A DNA stretch of 64,000 nucleotides. Source: Pseudomonas sp. Its GTDB lineage: Bacteria > Pseudomonadota > Gammaproteobacteria > Pseudomonadales > Pseudomonadaceae. The notes beneath the pieces are model-generated. The model saw only the letters and a list, made by a program, of their open reading frames with translations, was not told where the DNA came from and did no database searches. Positions within the stretch are counted from its first letter, which is position 1. The number at the start of each line of letters is the position of its first letter. The DNA is taken from contig NZ_JASLGE010000020.1 of assembly GCF_030150285.1 (NCBI RefSeq), forward strand, positions 124,001-188,000. The letters run 5' to 3'. Below are positions 25,802-34,998 of this stretch, in pieces. The position numbers were made by a program, and so were the translations under genes.

Positions 25802-26902
25802 TTATTTATCTGACTTGATGCTGGTCCATACACGGGTGCGCACACGCTCCAGCTTCTGCGGTAACGGCTGCACCACATACAGGCTTTCCAGCGCCTCAGG
25901 GGTGGGTGTCAGGTTGGGGTTGCCGGTGATCTCCTTGCTGATTAACGGCAGGGAGTCCTTGTTGGCATTGGGGTAGCCAAGGAAGTCGCTGATGGGCGCA
26001 ATCACTGCCGGATCCATCAGGTTGTTCAGAAATTCGTGGGCTTCTTCCACGTTTTTTGCGCTTTTAGGGATGGCGAACGTATCAAACCAGATCGGCGCAC
26101 CTTCTTTGGGCAAGCGCCAGTCGACCACCACACCGTTGCCCGCCTCCTTGGCGCGATTGCCGAACTGATAAAAACTGCCCGAGTAACCAATGGCCACGCA
26201 AATATCGCCATTGGCAATGTCGGTCATGTACTTGGCCGAGTTGAAATAGGTGATGTAGGGGCGAACCTTGAGCATGAGCGCTTTGGCTTTTTCATAGTCG
26301 GCGGGGTTCTGGCTGTTGGGGTCCAGGCCCAGGTAATGCAAGGCCAGCGGAAGGATTTCCGAGGCTGAATCGAGCATGGCCACGCCGCAGGATTTGAGCT
26401 TTGCCATGTTCTCGGGCTTGAACACCAGGTCCCAACTGTCTACGGGAGCATCCTCGCCCAGCGCGGCCTTGACCTTCGCCGGGTTGAAACCGATCAACAC
26501 CGTGCCGTACATGTAAGGCACCGCGTACTGATTGCCGGGGTCGTTGGTTTCCAGCAATTTCAAGAGGGCCGGGTCCTGGTGTTGCCAGTTGGGCAGTTTG
26601 GATTTGTCCAGCTTCTGGAACACACCGGCCTTGATCTGGGTATCGAGAAACTGATTGGACGGCACCACCAGGTCATACCCCGAGTTCCCGGTCAGCAGCT
26701 TGGCTTCAAGGGCTTCGTTGGTATCGAACGAATCCCAGGTCACTTTGATGCCGGTGTTTTTGGCGAAATCCTTGGGCACGGACGGCAGGATGTAATCCGC
26801 CCAGTTGTACACGCGCAACTCGCGCTGTGCGGCCTGTGTGGCACCGGCCAGCAGCGTCACGCCACACAGCGTGACGCCCAGTAAGCGTTTCATGGTGCTC
26901 AT
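25802..26902 (-). CDS. PotF-like polyamine-binding periplasmic protein
   Basis: A 366-residue binding protein with a signal peptide (MSTMKRLLGV...ATQA). The mature part begins RELRVYNWADYILP, the hallmark of PotF/SpuD-type putrescine binders, and contains GYDLVVPSNQFL and YGTVLIGFNP. The start at 26902 has AAGGGGAT upstream; the open frame to 27049 is not conserved. No permease or ATPase gene is close, so it is a second orphan polyamine-type binder in this window. It is divergent from msuD. Confidence 0.87.
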   Translation of the reverse strand: MSTMKRLLGVTLCGVTLLAGATQAAQRELRVYNWADYILPSVPKDFAKNTGIKVTWDSFDTNEALEAKLLTGNSGYDLVVPSNQFLDTQIKAGVFQKLDKSKLPNWQHQDPALLKLLETNDPGNQYAVPYMYGTVLIGFNPAKVKAALGEDAPVDSWDLVFKPENMAKLKSCGVAMLDSASEILPLALHYLGLDPNSQNPADYEKAKALMLKVRPYITYFNSAKYMTDIANGDICVAIGYSGSFYQFGNRAKEAGNGVVVDWRLPKEGAPIWFDTFAIPKSAKNVEEAHEFLNNLMDPAVIAPISDFLGYPNANKDSLPLISKEITGNPNLTPTPEALESLYVVQPLPQKLERVRTRVWTSIKSDK

Positions 26903-27193
26903 CAATGAAATCCCCTTCGGTGGCGTGAGATCGATAGTTGTTATGTTCTGTACACGGCAGCGGCCTGCAAAAGGCCAAGGGCAAGGCGCACACATCTTGT
27001 TGTGGTGTGTTGACGATTCTGATTCTTGCCGACGACTTAACCGGTTCACAGGTGGCGACAGGCCAAAAGGGGATGGATATGGCCAATGTGTGTGACCTGA
27101 AAAATATCTGCGCCTGTTAAACCCGCCAGGCAGCGACTACCGAATCGCGCCCTTAAATCTGTGTCGCCGTGACTGAACTGTCCGCCCAGCAAC

Positions 27194-27209
27194 TGTTGCT
27201 CAGCCAACA
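27194..27209. promoter_or_regulatory. enhancer-like palindrome (putative SfnR site)
   Basis: TGTTGCTCAGCCAACA, an inverted repeat 86 bp upstream of the sigma-54 promoter. It differs at one base from the site at 36809-36824, which lies 87 bp before another sigma-54 promoter of the same island. Confidence 0.65.
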
Positions 27210-27294
27210 CCTGATCAGCAACGCTCTGCCTCAGCAGCAACACACACTGTTTTACTCGGCAATAACTCCTTGATTAACAAGACTTTTACGGGTT

Positions 27295-27308
27295 GGTACG
27301 GAGTTTGC
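27295..27308 (+). promoter_or_regulatory. sigma-54 promoter of msuD
   Basis: GGTACGGAGTTTGC: GG at -25/-24 and GC at -13/-12 with the required spacing of 10 bases between them, in the context TTGGTAC-N5-TTGCT. It lies 100 bp before the msuD start and fits activation by the sigma-54-dependent SfnR encoded downstream. Confidence 0.75.
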
Positions 27309-27408
27309 TCAAGGGTATGAACTGTCTCTGCCCCTTGGCGTGTACGCCGTGGAAGCCGATTTCCCCCACTCTCAAATCATCTGCTTAAAACGGTTTAAGG
27401 AAACGCTC

Positions 27409-28554
27409 ATGGATGTGTTCTGGTTTCTCCCCACACACGGCGACGGTCACTACCTGGGTACTACCCAGGGCGCGCGCCCGGTCACGCTCAACTACCTGAA
27501 ACAGGTGGCACAGGCTGCCGATGATCTGGGGTATCACGGCGTGCTGATCCCCACCGGGCGCTCGTGTGAAGACTCGTGGGTCATCGCGTCGGCGCTGGTA
27601 CCGCTGACCGAGCGCTTGCGTTACCTGGTCGCGATTCGCCCCGGCATTATTTCGCCTACCGTGTCAGCACGCATGGCCGCCACGCTGGACCGGCTGTCCG
27701 GCGGTCGTCTGCTGATTAACGTGGTTACCGGTGGCGATCCCGATGAAAATCGCGGCGACGGCAGCTTCCTGACCCACAGCGAGCGCTATGAAGTCACCGA
27801 CGAATTCCTGAAAATCTGGCGCCGCGTCCTCCAGGGCGAGGCCGTGGATTTCGAAGGCAAACACCTGCACGTCAAAAACGCCAAGGCCTTGTACCCTCCC
27901 GTGCAAAAACCCTACCCGCCGCTGTACTTCGGTGGCTCGTCGGAAGCCGCCCACGCGTTGGCCGCCGAACAAGTAGACGTGTACCTGACCTGGGGCGAGC
28001 CGCCGGCTGCGGTGGCTGAAAAACTCGCTGATATTCGTGAGCGCGCCGCGCGCCTGGGCCGCACCGTGCGCTTCGGGATTCGCTTACACGTGATTGTGCG
28101 CGACACCGAGCAAGAAGCCTGGGCCGCTGCCGACAAACTGATCGAGCACATCAGCGACGACACCATTGCCGCTGCGCAACAGTCGTTCGCGCGCTTTGAC
28201 TCCGAAGGGCAACGGCGCATGGCCGCCTTGCACGGCGGGCGCCGTGACAACCTGGAGATTGCCCCCAACCTGTGGGCCGGCGTCGGCCTGGTGCGCGGCG
28301 GGGCCGGCACTGCGCTGGTGGGCGACCCGCAGCAAGTCGCGGCGCGTATCAAGGAATACGCTGACCTGGGCATTGAGAGTTTTATCTTCTCGGGTTACCC
28401 GCATCTGGAAGAAGCCTATCGCTTTGCCGAACTGGTGTTCCCGCTGCTGCCTGAGCCTTATGCCAGCCTGGCCGGGCGCGGCGTGACCAACCTCACCGGG
28501 CCGTTTGGCGAAATGATCGCCAATGATGTGTTGCCCACTCAAACCAAAGCCTGA
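27409..28554 (+). CDS. msuD: FMNH2-dependent alkanesulfonate monooxygenase (MsuD/SsuD)
   Basis: A 381-residue bacterial-luciferase-like monooxygenase. It cleaves the C-S bond of alkanesulfonates with reduced FMN and oxygen, releasing sulfite. Hallmarks are DVFWFLPTHGDGHYLGT, GVLIPTGRSCEDSW (with the conserved Cys and Arg), LVTGG-type INVVTGGDPDE and AGVGLVRGGAGTALVGDP. AAGGAAA lies upstream of ATG 27409. The name msuD is preferred over ssuD because msuC and sfnR follow, as in other pseudomonads; no flavin reductase gene (msuE) is present beside it. Confidence 0.88.
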   Translation: MDVFWFLPTHGDGHYLGTTQGARPVTLNYLKQVAQAADDLGYHGVLIPTGRSCEDSWVIASALVPLTERLRYLVAIRPGIISPTVSARMAATLDRLSGGRLLINVVTGGDPDENRGDGSFLTHSERYEVTDEFLKIWRRVLQGEAVDFEGKHLHVKNAKALYPPVQKPYPPLYFGGSSEAAHALAAEQVDVYLTWGEPPAAVAEKLADIRERAARLGRTVRFGIRLHVIVRDTEQEAWAAADKLIEHISDDTIAAAQQSFARFDSEGQRRMAALHGGRRDNLEIAPNLWAGVGLVRGGAGTALVGDPQQVAARIKEYADLGIESFIFSGYPHLEEAYRFAELVFPLLPEPYASLAGRGVTNLTGPFGEMIANDVLPTQTKA

Positions 28555-28561
28555 TCCCGGA

Positions 28562-28611
28562 CTGTAGGCGCGATCTTTTAAAGATCAAAAGATCGCGAGC
28601 AAGCGCCTGCA
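28562..28611. repeat. REP element
   Basis: Imperfect Pseudomonas REP palindrome (CTGTAGGCGCGATC ... GATCGCGAGCAAGCGCCTG) with an inner stem GATCTTTT/AAAAGATC. It lies between msuD and msuC and could separate their mRNA levels. Confidence 0.7.
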
Positions 28612-28642
28612 CGGGCATTTATTTAAACGGAGGCTTTGACGC

Positions 28643-29821
28643 GTGACTGACCCTCTGCAAGCTTCACCCCTCGATATAGCCCGCGAGCTGGCAAGCGAGT
28701 TCGCCCACAGCGCCGTTGAGCGTGATGAACGGGGCGGCACGCCCACCGCTCAACGTGATGCCTTGCGCGCCAGCGGCTTGCTGGCCTTGAGCATCCCCGC
28801 GGCCTTCGGCGGGCTGGGCGCGTCCTGGCGCGAGACCTTTGACGTGGTGCGCGAATTCGCCCGCGTCGACAGTTCCATCGCTCACGTTTTCGGTTTCCAC
28901 CACCTGATGCTCGCCACCGTGCGGCTTTTCGCTCGCCCCGAACAGTGGCAGCCCTGGTTCGAATTCACTGCCCGACAAAACTGGTTTTGGGGCAACGCCC
29001 TCAACCCGCTGGACACCCGTACCACCGTGCGCAACCTGGGCGGCTGGTATGAATTTTCCGGCAAAAAGAGCTTCTGCACCGGTGCCAACGATTCGCAAAT
29101 GCTGATCGCTTCAGCGGTCGACGAAAGCGCCGGCGGCCAGCTGCTGATCGCGGCCATCCCCAGCGCCCGCTCCGGCATTACCTTGCACGGCGACTGGCAA
29201 AACATCGGTCAGCGCCAGACTGACAGCGGCAGCGCCACCTTTGAGCGGGTGCGCGTTGAATTCGACGATTTGCTGCTCGATCCCGGCCCGTTGAGCACAC
29301 CGTTTGCCTGTTTGCGGCCGCTGATTGCGCAACTGCATTTCGCCAATATCTTCCTCGGCATTGCCCAGGGCGCATTTGAGGAAGCCCGCCACTACACCCT
29401 CAAAGAAACCCGCCCGTGGTTTAAATCCGACGCGCAGCACACCCATCAGGATGCGTACGTACTGGGCCATTACGGTGACTTCTGGGTGGCGCTGGAAAGT
29501 GCGCGCCTGCTGGTTGATCACGCCGCCCGACAACTGGATCTGGCCTGGGCTAAAGGCGCGAAGCTGACCCACCAGGAACGCGGCCAACTGGCCGTGACCA
29601 TTGCCACCGCCAAAGTGGCCGCCAGCCGCAATGGTCTGGACATTTGCAGCAAAGTTTTTGAGGTCACGGGAGCCCGTGCCACCCACGCGGCGGTCGGTCT
29701 CGACCGGCACTGGCGCAACCTGCGCACCCAGAGCCTGCACGATCCGCTCGACTACAAGCGTCATGAACTGGGTGACTGGGCGCTGAACCAGAACCTGCCC
29801 ACCCCCACCTTTTATTCGTAG
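28643..29821 (+). CDS. msuC: acyl-CoA dehydrogenase-fold flavin monooxygenase of sulfur use (MsuC/SfnC)
   Basis: A 392-residue protein with the acyl-CoA dehydrogenase fold (helical N-domain, beta barrel around GGWYEFSGKKSFCTGANDS, helical C-domain with GLDRHWRNLRTQSLHDPLDYKRHELG). The C-terminal HWRN..T.HDP block is typical of DszC/SfnC-type enzymes that use FMNH2 and oxygen rather than dehydrogenating a CoA ester. MsuC oxidises methanesulfinate to methanesulfonate. The start is GTG 28643 with GGAGG 9 nt upstream. sfnR follows after 8 bp, so they form one operon. Confidence 0.85.
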   Translation: MTDPLQASPLDIARELASEFAHSAVERDERGGTPTAQRDALRASGLLALSIPAAFGGLGASWRETFDVVREFARVDSSIAHVFGFHHLMLATVRLFARPEQWQPWFEFTARQNWFWGNALNPLDTRTTVRNLGGWYEFSGKKSFCTGANDSQMLIASAVDESAGGQLLIAAIPSARSGITLHGDWQNIGQRQTDSGSATFERVRVEFDDLLLDPGPLSTPFACLRPLIAQLHFANIFLGIAQGAFEEARHYTLKETRPWFKSDAQHTHQDAYVLGHYGDFWVALESARLLVDHAARQLDLAWAKGAKLTHQERGQLAVTIATAKVAASRNGLDICSKVFEVTGARATHAAVGLDRHWRNLRTQSLHDPLDYKRHELGDWALNQNLPTPTFYS

Positions 29822-29829
29822 AGAAGCCC

Positions 29830-30930
29830 ATGCAGCTGCTGACCTTACCGCCCTCGCCCGCGCTGGCCACCTCGATCCGCGCCACCGCACAAGTGTTCGA
29901 AGACCCCAAGTCCAAGGCCCTGCTCGCCCATTTGCAGCAAGTCGCACCCAGTGAGGCCAGCGTGCTGATCATTGGCGAAACCGGTACCGGTAAGGAACTG
30001 GTCGCCCGCCATGTGCACAACCTCAGCCCACGGCGCAACCGCCCGTTTATAGCGGTCAACTGCGGCGCGTTTTCAGAGTCGCTGGTGGAAGCCGAGCTGT
30101 TCGGCCACGAGAAAGGGGCCTTTACCGGAGCCCTCAGTGCCAAGGCCGGCTGGTTTGAAGAGGCCAGCGGCGGTACCTTGTTCCTCGATGAAATCGGTGA
30201 TTTGCCGATGGCCATCCAGGTCAAATTGTTGCGGGTGCTGCAAGAGCGCGAAGTGGTACGGCTGGGCTCACGCAAAAGCATTCCCATCGACGTCCGGGTA
30301 CTGGCCGCCACCAACGTGCAACTGGAGAAAGCCATCAATGCCGGGCACTTTCGCGAAGACCTGTTTTACCGCCTTGACGTCGTCAACCTCGAACTAAGCC
30401 CGCTGCGCGAGCGCCCCGGGGATATCCTCCCGCTGATCCGTCACTTTATCGAGGCCTACAGCAAACGCTTGGGCTATGGTGAGATTCGTCTCACGCCCGA
30501 GGCCGAACACAAACTGCAGCACTACAGCTGGCCGGGCAATATCCGCGAGCTGGAAAACGTGATCCATCACACCTTGCTGATCTGCCGCGACGGCCTGATC
30601 CAGAGCGACGATCTGCGTTTATCCAATCTGCGCATCGAGCGCCAGGACAATGCGCCGGCGGACGGCACCTCTGCCGAAGCCTTGCTGGAACGCGCCTTTC
30701 ATCAATTTTTTGAAGAACAGCCCGGGGCCTTGCATCAAACTGTCGAAGACGCGCTGTTTCGGGCGGCTTACCGATTTTGCCACTACAACCAGGTGCACAC
30801 TGCCCATTTGCTGGGCCTGAGCCGCAACATCACCCGCACCCGACTGATCAGCATTGGCGAACTGGCCGTTAACAAACGCCGCCCGCCACAAACCCTACAA
30901 AACGAACGCCTGCTTCAAGTGTGCATCTAA
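29830..30930 (+). CDS. sfnR: sigma-54-dependent transcriptional activator SfnR
   Basis: A 366-residue enhancer-binding protein that begins almost directly with the AAA+ domain and so lacks a sensor domain. Walker A is GETGTGKE (49-56), the sigma-54 contact loop is GAFTGA (near 98), and Walker B is LFLDEIGDL. A short C-terminal region ends with a Fis-type helix-turn-helix (VEDALFRAAYRFCHYNQVHTAHLLGLSRN, two helices). SfnR activates sulfone and sulfonate genes when sulfate is scarce, being made only under CysB control. Likely targets in this window are the three sigma-54 promoters. Confidence 0.9.
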   Translation: MQLLTLPPSPALATSIRATAQVFEDPKSKALLAHLQQVAPSEASVLIIGETGTGKELVARHVHNLSPRRNRPFIAVNCGAFSESLVEAELFGHEKGAFTGALSAKAGWFEEASGGTLFLDEIGDLPMAIQVKLLRVLQEREVVRLGSRKSIPIDVRVLAATNVQLEKAINAGHFREDLFYRLDVVNLELSPLRERPGDILPLIRHFIEAYSKRLGYGEIRLTPEAEHKLQHYSWPGNIRELENVIHHTLLICRDGLIQSDDLRLSNLRIERQDNAPADGTSAEALLERAFHQFFEEQPGALHQTVEDALFRAAYRFCHYNQVHTAHLLGLSRNITRTRLISIGELAVNKRRPPQTLQNERLLQVCI

Positions 30931-30969
30931 ACGCTTCGTGCTTCACTCACCTACAGCCGAGTACTGCTC

Positions 30970-32007
30970 ATGACTTACCTTGCTGCCGATAACCGCTATG
31001 ACGTTCTTCCTTACCGCCGTGTTGGCCGCAGCGGCCTGGTATTGCCGGCGCTGTCCTTGGGCCTGTGGCACAACTTTGGCGACAGCACGCCCATCGACAC
31101 CCAACGCGCCCTGCTGCGCACCGCTTTCGACCGAGGCATCAACCACTTCGACCTGGCCAACAACTACGGCCCTCCCTATGGCAGCGCAGAAACCAACTTC
31201 GGCCGCTTGCTGCGCGAAGATTTCAAGGCATACCGCGATGAACTGATCATCTCCACCAAAGCCGGCTGGGACATGTGGCCCGGGCCTTACGGTCAGGGCG
31301 GCGGTTCGCGCAAATACGTACTGGCCAGCCTGGACCAAAGCCTGCAACGCTTGGGGCTGGACTATGTGGATATTTTCTACTCCCACCGATTCGATGCCGA
31401 CACCCCACTGGAAGAAACTGCCAGTGCACTGGCCACCGCGGTGCAACAGGGCAAGGCCCTGTACATCGGTATTTCATCGTATTCAGGGGTGAAAACCCGG
31501 GAAATCGCGGCGTTGCTCAACGACTGGAAAGTGCCGTTGCTGATCCACCAGCCAGCCTACAACCTGCTCAACCGCTGGGTTGAAAAAGACCTGCTGGACA
31601 CCACCGAGCAATTGGGGGCCGGGGTGATCGCCTTTACGCCATTGGCACAGGGTTTGTTGACGGACAAATACCTCAATGGCATCCCTGAAGATGCGCGGGT
31701 CAACCGCCCGGGCGGTGGTTCGCTGCGGGCGTCGCACTTGTCCGAGGCCAACATTGCCCATGTTCGGGCGCTTAACGAAATTGCCCAGCGTCGGGGTCAA
31801 AGCCTGGCCCAAATGGCGCTGGCCTGGACCCTGCGCGACCCGCGCGTGACCTCGGCGCTGATCGGTGCCAGCCGCCCGGAGCAAATCATCGAAAACGTCG
31901 CCGCGTTGCAAAACCTGAGCTTTAGCCAGGAAGAACTGGACGCCATCGACCGCTTTGCCCTGGAAGGCGGCATCAACCTGTGGGAGAAACCGTCGACGGC
32001 GGAATAA
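30970..32007 (+). CDS. aldo/keto reductase, YghZ (L-glyceraldehyde 3-phosphate reductase) type
   Basis: A 345-residue TIM-barrel reductase with the catalytic tyrosine in FDLANNYGPPYGSAE (Asp, Tyr), lysine in LIISTKAG and histidine in YVDIFYSHRFD. GALIGASRPEQI-type residues (SALIGASRPEQIIEN) bind NADPH. It reduces small aldehydes, in E. coli L-glyceraldehyde 3-phosphate and methylglyoxal. It lies 39 bp after sfnR and may share its transcript, perhaps to clear the aldehyde left by sulfonate desulfonation; this is inference. Confidence 0.87.
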   Translation: MTYLAADNRYDVLPYRRVGRSGLVLPALSLGLWHNFGDSTPIDTQRALLRTAFDRGINHFDLANNYGPPYGSAETNFGRLLREDFKAYRDELIISTKAGWDMWPGPYGQGGGSRKYVLASLDQSLQRLGLDYVDIFYSHRFDADTPLEETASALATAVQQGKALYIGISSYSGVKTREIAALLNDWKVPLLIHQPAYNLLNRWVEKDLLDTTEQLGAGVIAFTPLAQGLLTDKYLNGIPEDARVNRPGGGSLRASHLSEANIAHVRALNEIAQRRGQSLAQMALAWTLRDPRVTSALIGASRPEQIIENVAALQNLSFSQEELDAIDRFALEGGINLWEKPSTAE

Positions 32008-32067
32008 GCTTTTTAAAGTGGCACGGCGCAAAGCCGGTCGACGCTCGATTGCTCGTGATCTTTAAAA

Positions 32068-32158
32068 GATCGCGAGCAAGCTCGCTCCTACAGAATGCCT
32101 ACACGCTTTTGATCTAAGGGCCCCCTCCTACGCTGTAGGAGCGAGCTTGCTCGCGATC
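32068..32158. repeat. inverted REP pair (REPIN)
   Basis: Two perfect 26-bp REP copies in opposite orientation (32068-32093 and 32133-32158; core GAGCAAGCTCGCTCCTACAG) with 39 bp between. The first is preceded by its own stem TTGCTCGTGATC...GATCGCGAGCAA. They sit between the convergent aldo/keto reductase and FAD-protein genes and may end both transcripts. Confidence 0.85.
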
Positions 32159-32167
32159 TGTTCCAGG

Positions 32168-33598
32168 CTACAAAGCCGCCAACCGCAGTGCCAATGCCTT
32201 GGCCTGCAAAGCCACATCTGTCACAGCAGTACTTTCCCACCACTCGCCACGCAACGGCGGGCCCATCGCAAACAAGCGAGTCGACGGTTGCAAGCGTGCA
32301 TCCACCACCGCGCCATTTACTGCCGCCGCAATACCCAATCCCAGATTCCCCGGCTGGATCAACCCGCGCTGCAACAGGTTGCGCGGCAAGGCTTTGTCCA
32401 CCCGCCGCCAGTCGTACTCGATACCCGTGGAGTTGATCAGGCCATCACCCTCGACCTCACGCACCGCCGCTTGCCCTCGGTCACGCAGGCGAATCTTCGG
32501 CCGCTGGCCCGGCTGCGCGTCGACCCCTTGCAGCGACGCCGCCCGAATACTCAGGCGCCCTTCCTTGATCAATCGCTGCAACAAAGCATCGCCCTGGGGC
32601 GGGGAACGGTGATGATGGCTTTCCCACCACGGCCGCACATGGCGCACAAACTGGCGGCGTTGTACGTCGCTGGCCTGGCTCCACAACCGCCCGATATGCC
32701 CCCGCACAGTGTCCAGCGGCGCTTGCCAGTCAACGCCAGCGGCCGCGGCCAACCGGCACTGTTGGCGCAAAGCGCGGAGCAATTGCAATGGGCTGCGCAC
32801 CTCGGGCGACTGGCTCAAAAAGTCGTCCCAGGCCGGTGGCTGGCGGCGTACCTGGGGCAGTAATCCGTGGCGCGAATACACCTCAATCGGCCCGCGATGC
32901 CCGGCCTGTTCCAGCGACACCAACGCGTCCACCATGGTCAGCCCCGAGCCGATAATCAGCACCCGCGCCGCCTCCGGCAAAGCGCGCAAGGCGTCAACAT
33001 CCCACGGGTCCAGCGCGGCGGCATTGAGCCCGCTGGACTGACGTTGCGCGGTACGGGCCGCCGGGAACATGCCGGTGGCCAACACGACGGCCCCGGCCTG
33101 CCACTGGCTAGCGCCCTTGAGTGTGACCTGTACCCCGTTGTCATGGGGCACCAGGTCGGTCACTTCATCGCGCACATGGGTCAGGCTCGACCCTTGCGCC
33201 TGGCCGATAGCAAGGGCTTGGGCCAGACGCTGCTGGGCATAGCGGCCGAACAGCCCGCGCGGCGGGAACAACTCTGCCACCGGCACTGGCTGGCGGGCCG
33301 ACTCAGGCCAGCCGCCCTCGGCAATATGCGCCTGCAACCAGCGGGTCAGGTCGTCGGCATCGTCCGCCTCTACGCTCATGCGCGCCGCATTGCCGTTCAG
33401 CGTATGCCCCAGTTCCGTGGCGCTGTAGGCTTCACCACGACCCAGTTCGGCCCGTGGTTCAACCAGCACCAGCCGCCGCGCCCCTGGCAGGCGCAGCAGG
33501 TGCATGGCCAGCAAGGTGCCGCTCAGCCCCCCGCCAATAATCAGCACATCGGCCTCGCGGATGGCCGGGGTGGCCTGCCCGTGTTGTGGCTCAGTCAT
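32168..33598 (-). CDS. FAD/NAD(P)-binding oxidoreductase of unknown substrate
   Basis: A 476-residue flavoprotein with an N-terminal FAD Rossmann motif (DVLIIGGGLSGTLLAMHLL, near 14-32) and a second nucleotide site RVLIIGSGLTMVDALVSLE near 210. LINSTGIEYDW and FAMGPPLRGEWWESTAV toward the end are typical of the HI0933-like/NAD_binding_9 family found beside sulfur-use genes. It may feed electrons to the flavin monooxygenases or detoxify a product. The gene ends 9 bp from the REPIN and runs with the LLM, C-domain and SfnB-like genes on the minus strand. Confidence 0.8.
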   Translation of the reverse strand: MTEPQHGQATPAIREADVLIIGGGLSGTLLAMHLLRLPGARRLVLVEPRAELGRGEAYSATELGHTLNGNAARMSVEADDADDLTRWLQAHIAEGGWPESARQPVPVAELFPPRGLFGRYAQQRLAQALAIGQAQGSSLTHVRDEVTDLVPHDNGVQVTLKGASQWQAGAVVLATGMFPAARTAQRQSSGLNAAALDPWDVDALRALPEAARVLIIGSGLTMVDALVSLEQAGHRGPIEVYSRHGLLPQVRRQPPAWDDFLSQSPEVRSPLQLLRALRQQCRLAAAAGVDWQAPLDTVRGHIGRLWSQASDVQRRQFVRHVRPWWESHHHRSPPQGDALLQRLIKEGRLSIRAASLQGVDAQPGQRPKIRLRDRGQAAVREVEGDGLINSTGIEYDWRRVDKALPRNLLQRGLIQPGNLGLGIAAAVNGAVVDARLQPSTRLFAMGPPLRGEWWESTAVTDVALQAKALALRLAAL

Positions 33599-33624
33599 GG
33601 TTGTTTACTCACTCGTCGAGACAT

Positions 33625-34998
33625 TCAGCGTTGGCCCAGATGGCGGTACTGCGCCCCCGGATGGCCGTCAGGCAACCGTGGACCTTCACCGAACAGCTTT
33701 TCGCGCAAGGTACCCGGGGCGTATTCCTTTTTGTACACGCCACGCTTTTGCAACTCGGGCACCAGCAATTCCACCGCATCAATAAAGGTTTCATGGGTCA
33801 CGGCGTAGGCCAGATTAAAACCGTCGACGTCGGTGTCTGCAACCCATTCCTCCAGCAGATCGGCCACGGTTTCAGGGCTGCCTACAAACAGCGGGCCGAA
33901 ACCGCCGATGCCCACCCAGTCGGCCAGCGCATTGGGGGTCCAGATGGTATCCGGGTCGGCCGTGGAGAAGGCTTCAACCGCTGACTGAATAGCATTGGTG
34001 TGCACATTTTTCAGCGGTTCATCGGGTTTGAACTGGCTGAAATCAATGCCGGTCCAGCCCGAGATCAATGCCATGGCCCCTTCGTAGCTGACGTAGCTTT
34101 TGTAGTCGTCAAACTTGGCCTTGGCCAATGCGTCGGTCTCGCCGAGGATCACCGTTTGCAGGTTAAAAATCAGAATTTTCGACGGGTCGCGCCCGGCCTC
34201 GGCGGTACGACGACGAATGTCGGCCACCGTTTTTTTCAACAGCACTTTAGACGGTGCCGCCACAAACACGCACTCGGCCTGTTCAGCAGCAAACTGCTTG
34301 CCACGGCTGGACGAGCCCGCTTGGTACAACACCGGCGTGCGCTGTGGCGAGGGCTCGCACAGGTGAATGCCCGGCACCTGGAAGTGTTTGCCAACGTGGC
34401 GGATTTCATGAATTTTGCTGGGGTCACTGAACACCCGGCGCTGGCGGTCGCGCAGAATGGCACCCTCCTCCCAACTGCCTTCCCAGAGTTTGAAACACAC
34501 CTCCAGGTATTCCTCGGCGTAATCGTAGCGGGCGTCGTGCTCGGTCAAGGCCTGCTGCCCCATGTTCTTGGCACCACTTTCCAGGTACGACGTGACGATG
34601 TTCCAGCCGGCGCGGCCCTTGGTCAGGTGGTCGAGGGTCGACAGGCGACGGGCAAACGGGTACGGGTGTTCAAACGACAACGACGCCGTCAGGCCAAACC
34701 CCAGATGCTCGGTCACCATCGCCATGGGCGGGATCAACTGCAGCGGATCATTGACCGGCACTTGCGCACCCTGGCGTATCGCCGCGTCGCCACTCCCCTG
34801 GTACACGTCATAAATGCCCAGCACGTCGGCAATAAACAGGCCGTCGAACTTGCCGCGTTCAAGAATCTTCGCCAAATCAGTCCAGTATTCCAGGTCTTTG
34901 TATTGCCACGAGCGGTCGCGCGGGTGTGCCCACAGGCCGGGTGACTGATGGCCCACGCAGTTCATGTCAAACGCGTTAAGACGGATTTCACGGGGCAT
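33625..34998 (-). CDS. LLM-class flavin-dependent monooxygenase, DszA/NtaA/SnaA type
   Basis: A 457-residue luciferase-like enzyme with family landmarks LNAFDMNCVGHQSPGLW, FDGLFIADVLGIYDVY, RAGWNIVTSYLESGAKNMG, PVLYQAGSSSRGKQFAAEQAECVFVA and NLAYAVTHETFIDAVELLVPELQKRGVY. It would use reduced FMN and oxygen to oxidise an organosulfur or amine compound (DszA opens dibenzothiophene sulfone). It overlaps the small gene upstream by 11 bp. The SfnR-type sites and sigma-54 promoter before the SfnB-like gene likely drive the whole minus-strand operon. Confidence 0.87.
   Translation of the reverse strand: MPREIRLNAFDMNCVGHQSPGLWAHPRDRSWQYKDLEYWTDLAKILERGKFDGLFIADVLGIYDVYQGSGDAAIRQGAQVPVNDPLQLIPPMAMVTEHLGFGLTASLSFEHPYPFARRLSTLDHLTKGRAGWNIVTSYLESGAKNMGQQALTEHDARYDYAEEYLEVCFKLWEGSWEEGAILRDRQRRVFSDPSKIHEIRHVGKHFQVPGIHLCEPSPQRTPVLYQAGSSSRGKQFAAEQAECVFVAAPSKVLLKKTVADIRRRTAEAGRDPSKILIFNLQTVILGETDALAKAKFDDYKSYVSYEGAMALISGWTGIDFSQFKPDEPLKNVHTNAIQSAVEAFSTADPDTIWTPNALADWVGIGGFGPLFVGSPETVADLLEEWVADTDVDGFNLAYAVTHETFIDAVELLVPELQKRGVYKKEYAPGTLREKLFGEGPRLPDGHPGAQYRHLGQR

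Larger units (their letters stand above)
26903..27408. other. divergent control region before msuD
   Basis: 506 bp without a convincing gene. It contains an SfnR-type palindrome (27194-27209) and a sigma-54 promoter (27295-27308) reading towards msuD. The several short frames lack ribosome sites and look like chance. Confidence 0.6.

Noticed and set aside
26938..27120. Short plus-strand frame upstream of msuD
   Set aside because: No ribosome site or motif; it overlaps the control region and the 5' end of a minus-strand frame that is itself not conserved.
32043..32160. Closely spaced palindromes that might suggest a CRISPR array
   Set aside because: Only two copies in inverted orientation with the Pseudomonas REP core; no regular direct repeats or spacers and no cas genes.
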